64,000 nt of DNA from HLUCCA09 sp038757905 (GCA_038757905.1 JBCDGG010000006.1:8298-72297), one strand, 5' to 3'. Positions 17,575-26,750 are shown, counted from the stretch's first letter. The notes: a model not told the origin generated them from the sequence alone. A program made the numbers and translations.

Positions 17575-17649
17575 GGCGTCTTCGGTGCGGGCGTTCCCGG
17601 TGTTAGCGTCTCCGGCGCTGGCGTAGCCGATGCTGGCGCAACCGGTGCG
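17575..17649. repeat. Five degenerate 15-bp tandem repeats
   Basis: Five consecutive 15-mers follow a pattern close to GGCGTCNCCGGTGCT: they begin at 17575, 17590, 17605, 17620 and 17635, each differing at a few positions. They lie in the gap between the DUF3035 lipoprotein stop and the M16 gene start. No ribosome-binding site or coding role was seen. Confidence 0.7.
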
Positions 17650-17657
17650 GGCTAGGC

Positions 17658-18200
17658 TCAATCGTCGACCGGCGGTGGCGGGGCTCCGGGCGTTGCGGCG
17701 CCGGCGCGCCGGTAGCGCAGCGTCTCGTCGGTCTGGTCGAGGCTCTCGCGCTCGTAGGCGTCGAAATAGGTGGTCACCCCGAAGAGCCGCTCCAGCACCC
17801 GGCCCTGATTGCGATCGCGGAACTGAAGATCGGCGATGCCGAGCTGGCCGCGGATCTCGGGATCCGTCCCGTAGCGGCCGGTCGTGGCCAGCAAGGTGCC
17901 GTCGGGGGTTTGGCCGTCGAGCTCCAGACGGCCCGGATTGCCGCCGAGCGCGGCGACGGCGTCGGCGTTGGGTGTGGGATCTGTGCGGCTGCCGGTGCCG
18001 GGGATCGACGGCGGCGGCAAGGCCGTCAGGTCGTCCGGAATGACGATCGGCTTGCCGGGAATGATCGCGAACTCGTCGGGTCCCTGCTGCCCCCGGGTCA
18101 GGTTCATCAGCGGACGGTTGGCGCACGCCGCCAGAAGAGCCGGCGCCAGCAGGACCGCAATGGCGCAGACACGCCGCAGGGGAAGGCGAAAGACAGCCAT
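17658..18200 (-). CDS. DUF3035 lipoprotein
   Basis: A 180-residue protein with a lipoprotein signal peptide: a basic start (FRLPLRRVC), a hydrophobic core and the lipobox LLAAC near residue 26. The mature part includes GPDEFAIIPGKPIVIPDDLTA (quoted here as GPDEFAIIPG and KPIVIPDDL) and is Pro-rich, matching DUF3035, a family found beside lspA in Rhodobacteraceae. It is likely an outer-membrane or periplasmic lipoprotein, and envelope biogenesis is a guess from context. It lies 32 bp downstream of lspA, the peptidase that would process it. Confidence 0.88.
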   Translation of the reverse strand: MAVFRLPLRRVCAIAVLLAPALLAACANRPLMNLTRGQQGPDEFAIIPGKPIVIPDDLTALPPPSIPGTGSRTDPTPNADAVAALGGNPGRLELDGQTPDGTLLATTGRYGTDPEIRGQLGIADLQFRDRNQGRVLERLFGVTTYFDAYERESLDQTDETLRYRRAGAATPGAPPPPVDD

Positions 18201-18232
18201 GCCCGGCGTGTTACCCCAGGCGGACGGCGGCG

Positions 18233-18730
18233 TCACGCGTCGTTTTTCCCGGTCGGCGCGCCGGGCGGCGCACTGTCGCGCCCCGAAAACAGCATCAGGC
18301 CGATGGCGCCAGCAAAGATGAACACATCCGCGACGTTGAAGATGTAGGGGTTCTGGATGCCGCAACACGACATGTTCAGGAAGTCGAGCACGCCGGGGTG
18401 GAACACCCGATCCAGGGCGTTGCCCATGGCGCCCCCGATCAGCAATCCCGCGGAAACGAACTCGATTCGCCGCGTGAACCCCCGCGCCCACCACAGGATG
18501 ACCCCGCACAGCCCGAGGGCCAGGGCGATCAGGCCGTAGCGCAGCGCGTCCGATCCGCCGGCGAACAGGCCGAAGTTGACGCCGGTGTTCAGCCCCTTGA
18601 CGAAGACAAGATAGGGCGGCGCCACTTCGATCACGCGCAGGGTGATCAGATCGAGCCCGTAGATCACGCCGTACTTGCTCGCCTGGTCGATGGCGAAGGC
18701 GGCCGCGGCCGCGATCCAGAGGATGCGCAT
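18233..18730 (-). CDS. lspA: Lipoprotein signal peptidase LspA
   Basis: A 165-residue integral membrane protein with four hydrophobic segments. The two catalytic aspartates are visible in GNALDRV and FNVADVFI, and the family motif DQASK appears near residue 15. It removes signal peptides from prolipoproteins after diacylglyceryl transfer. It lies 14 bp downstream of purH and 32 bp upstream of a lipoprotein gene on the same strand, giving a purH-lspA-DUF3035 transcription unit. Confidence 0.96.
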   Translation of the reverse strand: MRILWIAAAAAFAIDQASKYGVIYGLDLITLRVIEVAPPYLVFVKGLNTGVNFGLFAGGSDALRYGLIALALGLCGVILWWARGFTRRIEFVSAGLLIGGAMGNALDRVFHPGVLDFLNMSCCGIQNPYIFNVADVFIFAGAIGLMLFSGRDSAPPGAPTGKNDA

Positions 18731-18744
18731 CCCGCCCGGCCCCG

Positions 18745-20343
18745 TCAGTGCCGGAAGTGGCGCATGCCGGTGAACACCATGGCCAGGCCCCGCGCATCCG
18801 CGGCAGCGATCACCTCCGCATCGCGGACCGATCCGCCGGGCTGGATGATCGCGGTGGCGCCCGCGTCGGCCGCGGCGATCAGCCCATCCGGGAACGGGAA
18901 GAACGCGTCCGAGGCGACGACGGACCCATGCACCGTCGGGGCGGAGAGGCCGAGCGCCTCCGCCATGTCGGCGGACTTGCGGGCGGCGATGCGGGTGCTG
19001 TCGACCCGGCTCATCTGTCCCGCGCCGATGCCGACGGTCGCCGCATCCTTGGCATAGACGATGGCGTTGGACTTGACGTGTTTGGCGACCTTCCAGGCGA
19101 AGAGAAGATCGGCGATTTCCGCCTCGCTCGGCGCGCGCTTCGTCACGACCGACAGGTCGGACGCGCCGATCGCGCCCGCGTCGCGATCCTGCACGAGGAA
19201 CCCGCCCGAAACCTGCCGGATCGACACGCCCGGCGCGTGTGGATTGGGGAGGCCGCCGGTGAGCAGCAGCCGCAGGTTCTTCTTTCTGGCAAAGATCTCG
19301 CGCGCCGCGTCGGACACCCCGGGGGCGATCACGACCTCGGTGAAGATCTCGGTGATGGCGGTGGCGGTGTCGGCATCGAGCGGCTGGTTCAGCGCAACGA
19401 TCCCCCCGAAGGCCGATACGCGGTCGCAATCGTAGGCCCGGCCATAGGCCTGGGCCAGGTTCTCGCCCGACGCCACGCCGCAAGGGTTGGCGTGTTTGAC
19501 GATCACGCAGGCCGGGGCGGCCTCGCCCAGTTCCGCCAGCAAGGCCCACGCCGCGTCGGTGTCGTTGATGTTGTTGTAGCTCAGCGCCTTGCCCTGCATG
19601 ACGTCGGCCGTTGCGACGCCGGGGGCGGTGGTGCCGTCGGTGTAGAAGTCGGCCTGCTGATGCGGGTTCTCGCCATAGCGCAGGTCGCTCGCCAGGTGCC
19701 CGGCAAAGGCGATCCGCCGGGGCGAATAGGGTTCCATCATCTCGTCGTTCAGGGCGCCGGCCATCCATGTCGACACCGCGGCATCGTAGGCGGCGGTGCG
19801 GGCATAGGCGATCTGGGCCAGCCGGCGGCGCGTGGCGCGCCGCGTGCCCCCGGTCTCCTCAAGCTCCGCCAGCACGACCCGATAGTCTTCGGTGTCCGTG
19901 ACGACGGCCACGTGGGCGTGGTTCTTGGCCGCCGCCCGCAGCATGGCCGGGCCGCCGATGTCGATGTTTTCGATACAGGTGTCGAAGTCGGCGCCACGGG
20001 CGACGGTGGCCTCGAACGGGTAGAGGTTCACCACCAGCAGGTCGATCCCGGGAATGCCATGGTCGGTCATCGCAGCGATGTGCTCGGGGTTGTCGCGCAG
20101 GGCCAGAAGGCCGCCATGCACCGCCGGGTGCAGCGTCTTGACGCGGCCATCCATCATCTCGGGAAAGCCCGTCAGCTCCGACACGTCGCGGACGGCCAAA
20201 CCGGCCGCGCGCAGCGCAGCCGCCGTGCCGCCGGTCGACACCAGCTCCACCCCATGCTCTGCCAGGGCCCCGGCGAACGCCTCCAACCCGGACTTGTCCG
20301 AGACCGAGAGCAGGGCGCGGCGAAGGGGGACGGTATCGGACAT
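18745..20343 (-). CDS. purH: Bifunctional AICAR transformylase/IMP cyclohydrolase PurH
   Basis: A 532-residue protein with the N-terminal methylglyoxal-synthase-like cyclohydrolase domain (residues 10-150, including STGGTAAALR and EMMDGRVKTLHP) and the C-terminal AICAR formyltransferase domain with IVKHANPCGVA and the IQPGGSVRD segment near the end. It catalyses the last two steps of IMP synthesis. The ATG at 20343 gives the family N-terminus PLRRALLSVSDKSGL; the extra open frame upstream is not conserved in character. lspA follows closely on the same strand. Confidence 0.97.
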   Translation of the reverse strand: MSDTVPLRRALLSVSDKSGLEAFAGALAEHGVELVSTGGTAAALRAAGLAVRDVSELTGFPEMMDGRVKTLHPAVHGGLLALRDNPEHIAAMTDHGIPGIDLLVVNLYPFEATVARGADFDTCIENIDIGGPAMLRAAAKNHAHVAVVTDTEDYRVVLAELEETGGTRRATRRRLAQIAYARTAAYDAAVSTWMAGALNDEMMEPYSPRRIAFAGHLASDLRYGENPHQQADFYTDGTTAPGVATADVMQGKALSYNNINDTDAAWALLAELGEAAPACVIVKHANPCGVASGENLAQAYGRAYDCDRVSAFGGIVALNQPLDADTATAITEIFTEVVIAPGVSDAAREIFARKKNLRLLLTGGLPNPHAPGVSIRQVSGGFLVQDRDAGAIGASDLSVVTKRAPSEAEIADLLFAWKVAKHVKSNAIVYAKDAATVGIGAGQMSRVDSTRIAARKSADMAEALGLSAPTVHGSVVASDAFFPFPDGLIAAADAGATAIIQPGGSVRDAEVIAAADARGLAMVFTGMRHFRH

Positions 20344-20452
20344 CAGGAAAGCCTCGCTGGCAGGGGCCGTCGGCGGAGAGACATCGCGCAGGACGCGCGC
20401 GGGTGGATCAGTCGTGACATGCGGATCTGCCCCCAACGCGGATCACTGCGGT

Positions 20453-22198
20453 TCAGGTGAACGCGGCGTCGTCCTCTCCCAGACGGGCGGCGAGGTCGCG
20501 GATCGCGCGTGGGGTATCCTCTGCCTTGTCCAAGGTCCAGCTTATCTGTGCGCTAAAGTCCAGAACGCGGCCCGACAGGACGATCTGCTGCGCCGCGCGG
20601 GGCTTCAGGCGGCCCGCTTCGAGGTAGATCGACGGCTCCAGCGACATCGTGCACTGGCCGGCCTGGCGGAACACCCAAACCTCGCCCGAGCGCAAGAGGA
20701 GAGACACGGCGTTGCCCCGCATATCCAGCGTCGCGTCGACTTCGGGATGCAGGTGAAAGCGCAGCGAGAAGGGCACCCCCTGCATGCGGGTTTCCGTCAG
20801 CCGCGCATCGAACCGGGCGCGCTGCCGCTCCGTCAGGGCTCCCAGCGTCTCGCGCCCGCCCACAAGCCGCCCGTCGCGCGACAGGGTGATCTTTCGCACA
20901 TGGGTCAGGCCATGGCTTTCGGCATAGCCATCGTGCCCGATCATCATGAAATGGCCCGTGGCATTGCGGGTGATCTGAACGCGCACGTCGCTCGGCACGA
21001 AGTCGAGCCCGCCGCCCTGCGCCGACAAGGCCAGCCGCGACGACGATTCTCCGTCGAGCGAGAGGGTCGAATGGGCCTCGCTCGCACGGCCCGCCCGCAA
21101 CCAGGCGTCGCCGAAGGCCGCACCCGACCCGCAATTGACGATCAGCGGGCGGCGGCCCGAGGTCAGCTCGAACGCAAGGGTCGAGGCATGCGCCTCCGAT
21201 GCTGCGCGCCCGGTCGGCGGCGGCGCGGCGTCGGCGATCAACGTCGTGCGGCCGGCGGTGAGACGCGCAAACCCCATGGCGAGGCCCTGCGTCCGGGCGG
21301 TACCGCGCACGCCCGCGGCGCTCAGCGCCTGATCTAGCCGGCCCTCCAGGCCGCGGCCGCCGCCGTGAAACCGCGCGAGGCTGCCGTCGGAATGGCGCAG
21401 GGCGCGCAAGGTGGGCGCGATCCGCTCCATGGCCGTGCGCAAGGCCGGGCGCGGGAAACGTCCGGCCGCTTCGCGCGCCTCGGTGATCCAGGACAGCAGC
21501 ACGAAGACTTCCATCAGGTGTTCGGGGTTGCGGGTGGCCAGCCCGCCGTCGCTGTCGATCTCGGCCTCGCATTCGGCTTCGAGCGCCGTAAGCGCGGGGG
21601 CCACGTTCCGCTCCATGCCGGACAGCGACAGCCCGGCGTAGACAAGGCCCGCCAGCGCCTCGAACCGCGCCAGGCCCGGTGTCGCGCGACTCCACCGCCG
21701 GCTCAGCACGTTGTACTGCCGCCCGAGGCTGTCGAAATAGGCGGCGGAGGCCGCCTTGTCCTGTCCGTGAAGCAAGAACACCGCGTGGTTGATGCAGCGG
21801 ATCAGCCGCCGGCCGATCAGGTCCGGGGCCCAGCCCGGGCCGCGGCCGTTGCCATAGCGCTCGATCCAGCCCCAGAGCCAGGATTGGGCGCGCGCGCGGG
21901 CCTCCGGGGTGCCCAGTGCGGCGAGATCGTCCAGCCAGAGAAAGCCATGAAGCTCCTGATCGAACCGCAGCGCGGGGCTCGGAAGGTCCCAGATCTGCTG
22001 CGGCGCCGAGGCGCGCGGCGTCTCGATCAGAAACCCGGCGAACAGGAAGTTTCCGGCCACGAGCTGACGCCCGCGCGCCAACGAGCCGAAGGACCGGGGC
22101 TCGGGCTGCGACATGAAGCCCGTCGGACGGGGACCGCGCATGGCGAGACGGGTCCCCATCTCGCCCAGTGATCGGTCTCTGTGCTCCTGCCCGGCCAC
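20453..22198 (-). CDS. Heparinase II/III-like protein
   Basis: About 581 residues. The N-terminal alpha/alpha-toroid region carries FLWLDDLAAL and LIGRRLIRCINHA, and the C-terminal half (from about residue 330) is the beta-sandwich heparinase II/III domain with SEAHSTLSLDGESSSRL, where HSTL is the conserved stretch. These proteins are usually encoded between rsmB and purH in Rhodobacteraceae; whether they are polysaccharide lyases acting on the cell's own glycans is unknown. The start is uncertain: a GTG at 22198 with GGGAGG upstream is preferred, and an ATG at 22159 is the alternative. Confidence 0.87.
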   Translation of the reverse strand: MAGQEHRDRSLGEMGTRLAMRGPRPTGFMSQPEPRSFGSLARGRQLVAGNFLFAGFLIETPRASAPQQIWDLPSPALRFDQELHGFLWLDDLAALGTPEARARAQSWLWGWIERYGNGRGPGWAPDLIGRRLIRCINHAVFLLHGQDKAASAAYFDSLGRQYNVLSRRWSRATPGLARFEALAGLVYAGLSLSGMERNVAPALTALEAECEAEIDSDGGLATRNPEHLMEVFVLLSWITEAREAAGRFPRPALRTAMERIAPTLRALRHSDGSLARFHGGGRGLEGRLDQALSAAGVRGTARTQGLAMGFARLTAGRTTLIADAAPPPTGRAASEAHASTLAFELTSGRRPLIVNCGSGAAFGDAWLRAGRASEAHSTLSLDGESSSRLALSAQGGGLDFVPSDVRVQITRNATGHFMMIGHDGYAESHGLTHVRKITLSRDGRLVGGRETLGALTERQRARFDARLTETRMQGVPFSLRFHLHPEVDATLDMRGNAVSLLLRSGEVWVFRQAGQCTMSLEPSIYLEAGRLKPRAAQQIVLSGRVLDFSAQISWTLDKAEDTPRAIRDLAARLGEDDAAFT

Positions 22199-22315
22199 AG
22201 CCTGCGTGCCTCCCTCGCCCTTGCCACGATGAGAGTATGCGCGGAGGGCCCGGCCTGTCACGACGCGGCCGGGGTAGCGCGCCACAAGCGTGTCAGCGTT
22301 GCACCTCTCGCGGCG

Positions 22316-23605
22316 CTAGGCGGCCCGGAAGGCGGCGATGTAGAAGCCGTCGATTCCGCCGCGCGCGTCCCAGCTTTCGGGTGTGATCCGCCATGCCCCG
22401 TCTGCGCTGGCCCAAGACGGATCGAGCCCGGGCGCGTCCACGGATGCGTCCGGCGACAGATGGGCATGGCGCGTCAGGGCGTCGTCGCGCAGCGCCTCCC
22501 CCTCCTCCGCCAGGAGCGAGCAGGTGCAGACGACTAGCCGCCCGCCGGGCTTCAGCCAGCCCGCTGCCCTGTCGAGCAACTCGCGCTGCAGCGGCACGAG
22601 GGACTTGAGCGCGTCCGTGCCCTTGGCGAATGGCAGATCGGGATGACGGCGCAGCGTTCCGGTGGCGGTGCAGGGCGCGTCGAGCAGGATGGCATCGAAC
22701 GGCGCATCGGGCTGCCAGTGGAGCGCGTCGGCCGTGACGAGATCTGCTGTAAGCCCCGTGCGCGCGAGGTTGTCCCGGACCCGCTCCAGGCGAGGGCCGG
22801 AGATGTCGAGCGATGTCACCGCCGCGCCAGTGTCGGCCAGTTGGAGCGTCTTGCCGCCGGGCGCCGAACAGAGGTCCAGCACCCGTTCTCCGGGCTGAGC
22901 GGCCAGTATGCGGGCCGGCAGGGCCGCGGCGGCGTCCTGCACCCACCAGGTGCCCCTGGCGTATCCTTCAAGGGCCGAGACCTGCCCAGCCCGCGCCAGG
23001 CGCAGGCTGCCGGTCGGCAGGACTTCCGCGCCCAGCCGGTCCGCCCAATCGGCTGCGTCCTGCCCCGCGCGCAGTGTCAGATCGAGTGGCGGAATGGTTG
23101 CAAAAAGCGCCTCCATCCGGGCGACGCGCGCATTGCCGTATGCGGCGGACAGGCGGCCGCGAAGCCAATTGGGCAGGCGGCGGGGCGGCAGCGCCGCGAA
23201 TGTGTCGCGATCGCAGTCGGCCACCCGGCGCAGAACGGCATTGACCATACCCGCCGCCTTGCTCTGGCGCCTTCGCGCCCGGGTGACGGCGTCGCTCACA
23301 ACGCCATGGGGCGCTTCGCCCTCGACCAGCAGCTCCACCGTTGCGAGCCGCAGAAGATCGCGGATATCGGCTCTCGGCGGCTTGTGCAGAAGGGGCTTCA
23401 GCGCGGCATCGGCCTGCCCCATATGGCGCAGCGTCGCCCGCGCCAGCCGGCCGGCCCGCGCCTTCGTCGCCGGTGCCGCATCCGCGACGGGCGGCGCCCC
23501 CTCCAACTCGGCAAGGATCGCGCCGCGGGCGAGCACGCCGTGCAACAGGTGCAGGGCGAGGGCGCGCGAATCATCGGGGGCGGATGTGCCGGTGCTTGCG
23601 TTCAT
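22316..23605 (-). CDS. rsmB: 16S rRNA cytosine-967 methyltransferase RsmB family
   Basis: A 429-residue protein with an N-terminal NusB-like helical domain (residues 15-130) and a C-terminal SAM-dependent methyltransferase domain. The m5C-methyltransferase motifs are clear: the SAM-binding LDLCSAPGGKTLQLA, motif IV DAPCTATGTLRRHPD and motif VI CTCSLLAEE with the catalytic cysteines. The ATG at 23605 starts the protein; the next gene, for a DUF1674 protein, is divergent with 91 bp between starts. Confidence 0.94.
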   Translation of the reverse strand: MNASTGTSAPDDSRALALHLLHGVLARGAILAELEGAPPVADAAPATKARAGRLARATLRHMGQADAALKPLLHKPPRADIRDLLRLATVELLVEGEAPHGVVSDAVTRARRRQSKAAGMVNAVLRRVADCDRDTFAALPPRRLPNWLRGRLSAAYGNARVARMEALFATIPPLDLTLRAGQDAADWADRLGAEVLPTGSLRLARAGQVSALEGYARGTWWVQDAAAALPARILAAQPGERVLDLCSAPGGKTLQLADTGAAVTSLDISGPRLERVRDNLARTGLTADLVTADALHWQPDAPFDAILLDAPCTATGTLRRHPDLPFAKGTDALKSLVPLQRELLDRAAGWLKPGGRLVVCTCSLLAEEGEALRDDALTRHAHLSPDASVDAPGLDPSWASADGAWRITPESWDARGGIDGFYIAAFRAA

Positions 23606-23696
23606 GGTCGGGCCTTTGCGGCGCGCGCGGTCGCATTGCCGGCGCACCGGCGCGGCGTATATGACGGCTCACGATCGAACAAGGGAAAGGCGCCGC

Positions 23697-23894
23697 ATGT
23701 CAGACGATGCAGACGGGGACGCGACGCCGCCGCTGCCCGACGCGGCGCAACGGGCGCTCGCCGAGGCCGAGGCGCGCCGCAAGGCCGTCGACGAGAAGGT
23801 CCGCAACATGCCGCGCGAGCTGGGCGGGCGCGAGGGGCCGGAGCCGGTGAGGTACGGCGATTGGGAGCGCAAGGGCATCGCGAGCGACTTCTGA
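23697..23894 (+). CDS. DUF1674 / succinate dehydrogenase assembly factor 4-like protein
   Basis: A 65-residue hydrophilic protein ending in ELGGREGPEPVRYGDWERKG followed by IASDF. This C-terminal signature, GGxxGPEPxRYGDWExxGxxxDF, is that of the DUF1674/SDHAF4 family, whose eukaryotic members help insert the flavinylated SdhA into complex II. The role in bacteria is inferred from that homology. It has an AAGGG ribosome-binding site and is the only plus-strand gene in this part of the window. Confidence 0.9.
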   Translation: MSDDADGDATPPLPDAAQRALAEAEARRKAVDEKVRNMPRELGGREGPEPVRYGDWERKGIASDF

Positions 23895-23933
23895 GCCCGC
23901 GCGAGACGCCTTGTGCGCGCTGCCGAGCGCGCG

Positions 23934-24323
23934 TTAGCGCAGCCGGAAATCCGCGGACTGGCCGGTGCCCTGATCGGAGACGAACCGCAGCGTGTTGCCG
24001 TTGCGCAGCACCGCCTGGCAGTTCGGGCCCAGATCGCGCTCGCCCCAATAAAGATCGCGGCAGAAGAAGTCTCCGCGCCATTGCCATGCGCCGGTGACCG
24101 GGATGCCGAGGCCCCGGCCCTGAATGGCGCCCTGCGGGCTGACTGTCAGCCGAACACCGGGATAGCGGAGCGTGCGGCCATCGACGAGCTGCACGAACTC
24201 GCTCTCCTTCGTGACCTTGCGGAAGGTATCGGCCTGCGCCTGCGCCCCCGGCGCGCTGCCCGATGCGATCAGTGCGACAGCCGCTAGGGCGGCCGCAAAC
24301 GAGAATGCCGTGCGCGATGTCAT
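23934..24323 (-). CDS. Small secreted protein of unknown function downstream of dapB
   Basis: A 129-residue protein with a signal peptide ending near the AQAQA sequence (residues 27-31). The mature domain contains two cysteine-bearing segments (DFFCRDLYWG and GPNCQAVL) that could form a disulfide, and a conserved-looking RGLGIPVTGAWQWRGDFF stretch. Proteins of this type are sometimes labelled dihydrodipicolinate reductase through proximity to dapB, but no Rossmann motif is present. It lies 115 bp downstream of dapB on the same strand. Confidence 0.82.
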   Translation of the reverse strand: MTSRTAFSFAAALAAVALIASGSAPGAQAQADTFRKVTKESEFVQLVDGRTLRYPGVRLTVSPQGAIQGRGLGIPVTGAWQWRGDFFCRDLYWGERDLGPNCQAVLRNGNTLRFVSDQGTGQSADFRLR

Positions 24324-24438
24324 GCTGTATCTCCCCAGTCGGAGCTTTTACGCGAGAACCTTGGGTTTGGATGACTGGGGGTGGCCCTCGCTCACACTTT
24401 CGTGATGCCGCGGGTGCGCCGGTTACCACCGGGGGCGA

Positions 24439-25248
24439 TCACAGGCCGAGGACATCTGTCATCGCGTAGTGACCCGGCGATTGCTTCAACCCCCACATCA
24501 CCGCGCGCAGCGCCCCTCGCGCGAATAGGGCCCGATCGGACGCGATGTGGCGCAGCACGATCCGTTCCCCAGGCCCGGCGAAGATCACGTCGTGCTCCCC
24601 CACCACATCGCCGCCCCGGATCGCGGAGAAGCCGATCTTGCCGGCGGCCCGCGCGCCGGTGATCCCGTCGCGCGCGGCTTCGTAGAGTTCGCCAAGCGGC
24701 TGCTTTCGGCCCTGCGCGGCGGCATCGCCCAGCATGAGCGCCGTTCCGCTCGGCGCATCGACCTTGTGGCGGTGATGCGCCTCGACGATCTCGATATCGA
24801 ACTCCTCGCCCAGGGCGGCGGCGGTCTTGCGGACGAGGGCGGTGAGCAGGTTCACGCCCAGGCTCATGTTGCCCGCGCGGATGATCGTGGCATGGCGTGC
24901 CGCGGCATCGATCTTGTCGAGATGGGCCTGCGAGAAGCCCGTCGTGCCGATCACGTGCACGGCGCGCGCCTGCGCCGCGATCCCGGCCACCTCCGTGGTC
25001 ACGTCCGGGGTGGTGAAATCTATCACTGCATGGGCCCGTGCCAGCGCCTCCCACGGATCGTCGGTCACCCGTACATGGCGGGGGGCGCCGCCCATCGCGG
25101 TGCCGAGGTCTTCGCCCAGCCAGGGATGGCCCGGGCGTTCGATTGCGGCCGACAGCGCCATATCCGAACGGCTCGCGATCTCGGACACGAGCATCTGGCC
25201 CATCCGCCCAGACGCCCCCATCACAACGACATTCGGTGTATCTGTCAT
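24439..25248 (-). CDS. dapB: 4-hydroxy-tetrahydrodipicolinate reductase DapB
   Basis: A 269-residue enzyme of lysine and diaminopimelate synthesis. The N-terminal nucleotide-binding motif is VVMGASGRMGQML, IDFTTPDVT follows, and the catalytic segment HHRHKVDAPSGTA lies near residue 158. It reduces hydroxy-tetrahydrodipicolinate with NAD(P)H. The start ATG at 25248 has a GGAGGGAAGGG-like ribosome-binding region. It is divergent from rbfA. Confidence 0.97.
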   Translation of the reverse strand: MTDTPNVVVMGASGRMGQMLVSEIASRSDMALSAAIERPGHPWLGEDLGTAMGGAPRHVRVTDDPWEALARAHAVIDFTTPDVTTEVAGIAAQARAVHVIGTTGFSQAHLDKIDAAARHATIIRAGNMSLGVNLLTALVRKTAAALGEEFDIEIVEAHHRHKVDAPSGTALMLGDAAAQGRKQPLGELYEAARDGITGARAAGKIGFSAIRGGDVVGEHDVIFAGPGERIVLRHIASDRALFARGALRAVMWGLKQSPGHYAMTDVLGL

Positions 25249-25441
25249 GCCCTTCCCTCCGTCCGGCCCGTGCGCCGTGTTATCCGAGGTTGGCGGAGGG
25301 CGAAAGCGGGCGGCCGGGGCGGGCCCGGGCACGGTGCGGGGGCGTGGCGGTCCGGCAGGCATCGGCGGTTTCCCTCGCCGCTTGCGGCTCTGCCGCGACG
25401 CTTGGCTTGCGTCGCGGTGCCGCGCGGCCTAGGTGCATGGC

Positions 25442-25864
25442 ATGGCCAGATCCCGAGTTTCCAGCACCACCGGCCCAACGCAGCGGCAATTGCGCGTGGG
25501 TGAACTGATCCGCCGTACCTTGTCGGACGTGCTCGCCCGCGGCGACGTGCACGATCCGGATCTGACGTCGGTGTCGATCACGGTCGGCGAGGTGCGGTGC
25601 TCGCCCGACCTCAAGAAGGCGACGGTGTTCGTTCTGCCGCTGGGCGGCAAGGGCGCGGAAGCCGTGCTCGTGGCGCTTCGGCGCAACAAGGCCGAACTGC
25701 GCCGGGTGGTGTCCAAGAACATGACCCTGAAGTATGCGCCGGACCTGCACTTCGTCATCGACGATACGTTCGACCGGATGGATGAGACCCGGGCCCTGTT
25801 CGCCCGCCAGGACGTACAGCGCGACCTCGCCAAGACCGGCGAGGCCGAAGGCGACGACGCGTAG
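25442..25864 (+). CDS. rbfA: Ribosome-binding factor A
   Basis: A 140-residue KH-fold protein needed for 30S subunit maturation. Family features include QRQLRVGELIRRTLSDVLARG at the N-terminus (shown as RVGELIRRTLSDVL) and DLKKATVFVLPLGG in the centre. The ATG at 25442 has AGG eight bases upstream; an in-frame GTG at 25433 is less likely. The gene is followed after 3 bp by the phosphodiester glycosidase-like gene. Confidence 0.95.
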   Translation: MARSRVSSTTGPTQRQLRVGELIRRTLSDVLARGDVHDPDLTSVSITVGEVRCSPDLKKATVFVLPLGGKGAEAVLVALRRNKAELRRVVSKNMTLKYAPDLHFVIDDTFDRMDETRALFARQDVQRDLAKTGEAEGDDA

Positions 25865-25867
25865 CCG

Positions 25868-26614
25868 ATGGGCCCGCTGCGCACCCTCCTGGCGCTGTTT
25901 GGCCTGCTGCTTTGTCCCGCATTTGCGTTTGCTTCCGGCTGCAGCCCGCACAGGCATGAGGGCGCCGATTACACCGTGTGCACCTTCCGCGCAGACCGGG
26001 ACGCGATCCGTCTCTGGCACTCCGATCCCTCCGGAGCGCTCCTGGGTTCGTTCCGGGCGGTCAACGCGGCGTTGCGGGCCAGCGGCGAGCGGCTGGCCTT
26101 CGCGATGAACGGCGGGATGTACCATGACGACCGAGCGCCCGTGGGGCACTACATCGAGGACGGGCTCGAGGGCGCGCGCCTGATCCAGAGCGCCGGGCCC
26201 GGAAACTTTGGCCTCTTGCCCAACGGCGTGTTCTGCGTCGGCGAGGGGCGGGCCCGCGTGATCGAGACGACAGTTTATGCCGCGTCACCGCCCGCCTGCG
26301 CCTTTGCCACGCAATCCGGCCCGATGCTGGTGATCGACGGTGCGTTGCATCCGCGGTTCATCCCCGACAGCGCGTCGGTCCATATCCGCAACGGCGTTGG
26401 CGTGGCGGCCGACGGCGTGACGGTGCATTTCGCGATCTCGGAACAGCGGGTGAACTTCGATGCCTTCGCCCGCCTGTTTCGCGACGGGTTGGGCGTGCCG
26501 AATGCGCTCTACCTCGATGGCAGGGTCTCGCGGCTCTACGCGCCGGGCCTTGGCCGGGCCGATGCCGGTTGGCCCATGGGCCCGATCGTCGGTGTGGCCG
26601 TGCCGGCCGACTGA
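25868..26614 (+). CDS. Phosphodiester glycosidase (NAGPA/DUF2233) family protein, secreted
   Basis: A 248-residue protein with a signal peptide (LLALFGLLLCPAFAFA). The NAGPA-type domain is marked by FAMNGGMYHDD, the later NGVFCV, QSGPMLVIDG, HIRNGVGV and LYLDGRVSRLY. Relatives hydrolyse GlcNAc-1-phosphodiester bonds, for example on glycopolymers, but the bacterial substrate here is unknown. It directly follows rbfA, probably in the same transcript. Possible disulfides involve Cys in SGCSPH and YTVCTF. Confidence 0.87.
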   Translation: MGPLRTLLALFGLLLCPAFAFASGCSPHRHEGADYTVCTFRADRDAIRLWHSDPSGALLGSFRAVNAALRASGERLAFAMNGGMYHDDRAPVGHYIEDGLEGARLIQSAGPGNFGLLPNGVFCVGEGRARVIETTVYAASPPACAFATQSGPMLVIDGALHPRFIPDSASVHIRNGVGVAADGVTVHFAISEQRVNFDAFARLFRDGLGVPNALYLDGRVSRLYAPGLGRADAGWPMGPIVGVAVPAD

Positions 26615-26706
26615 TCCGCGCCGTCTTTCACCAACCCCTGGGAGCGGTCTGTGGCCGCGCGCCTGGCATGGTTCGCGCCGCTCTGCACCACTCCCATAGG
26701 TGCATA

Positions 26707-26750
26707 CGATTGCAAAAATCGGTTGTTGCCCGCCTGTGCTCGTCTATGCT
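26707..26750 (+). promoter_or_regulatory. Candidate promoter and LacI-type operator for the HisD/SnoaL block
   Basis: An inverted repeat CGATT (26707-26711)/AATCG (26717-26721) with a five-base centre is followed immediately by TTGTTG (26723-26728), a 16-bp spacer and TATGCT (26745-26750). The hisD-like start is 31 bp further on. The repeat is a plausible site for the LacI regulator encoded within the block. The A+T-rich character stands out against the surroundings. Confidence 0.4.

Noticed and set aside
18748..20460. 570-codon plus-strand open frame
   Set aside because: It lies exactly antisense to purH, a common artefact of GC-rich third positions.
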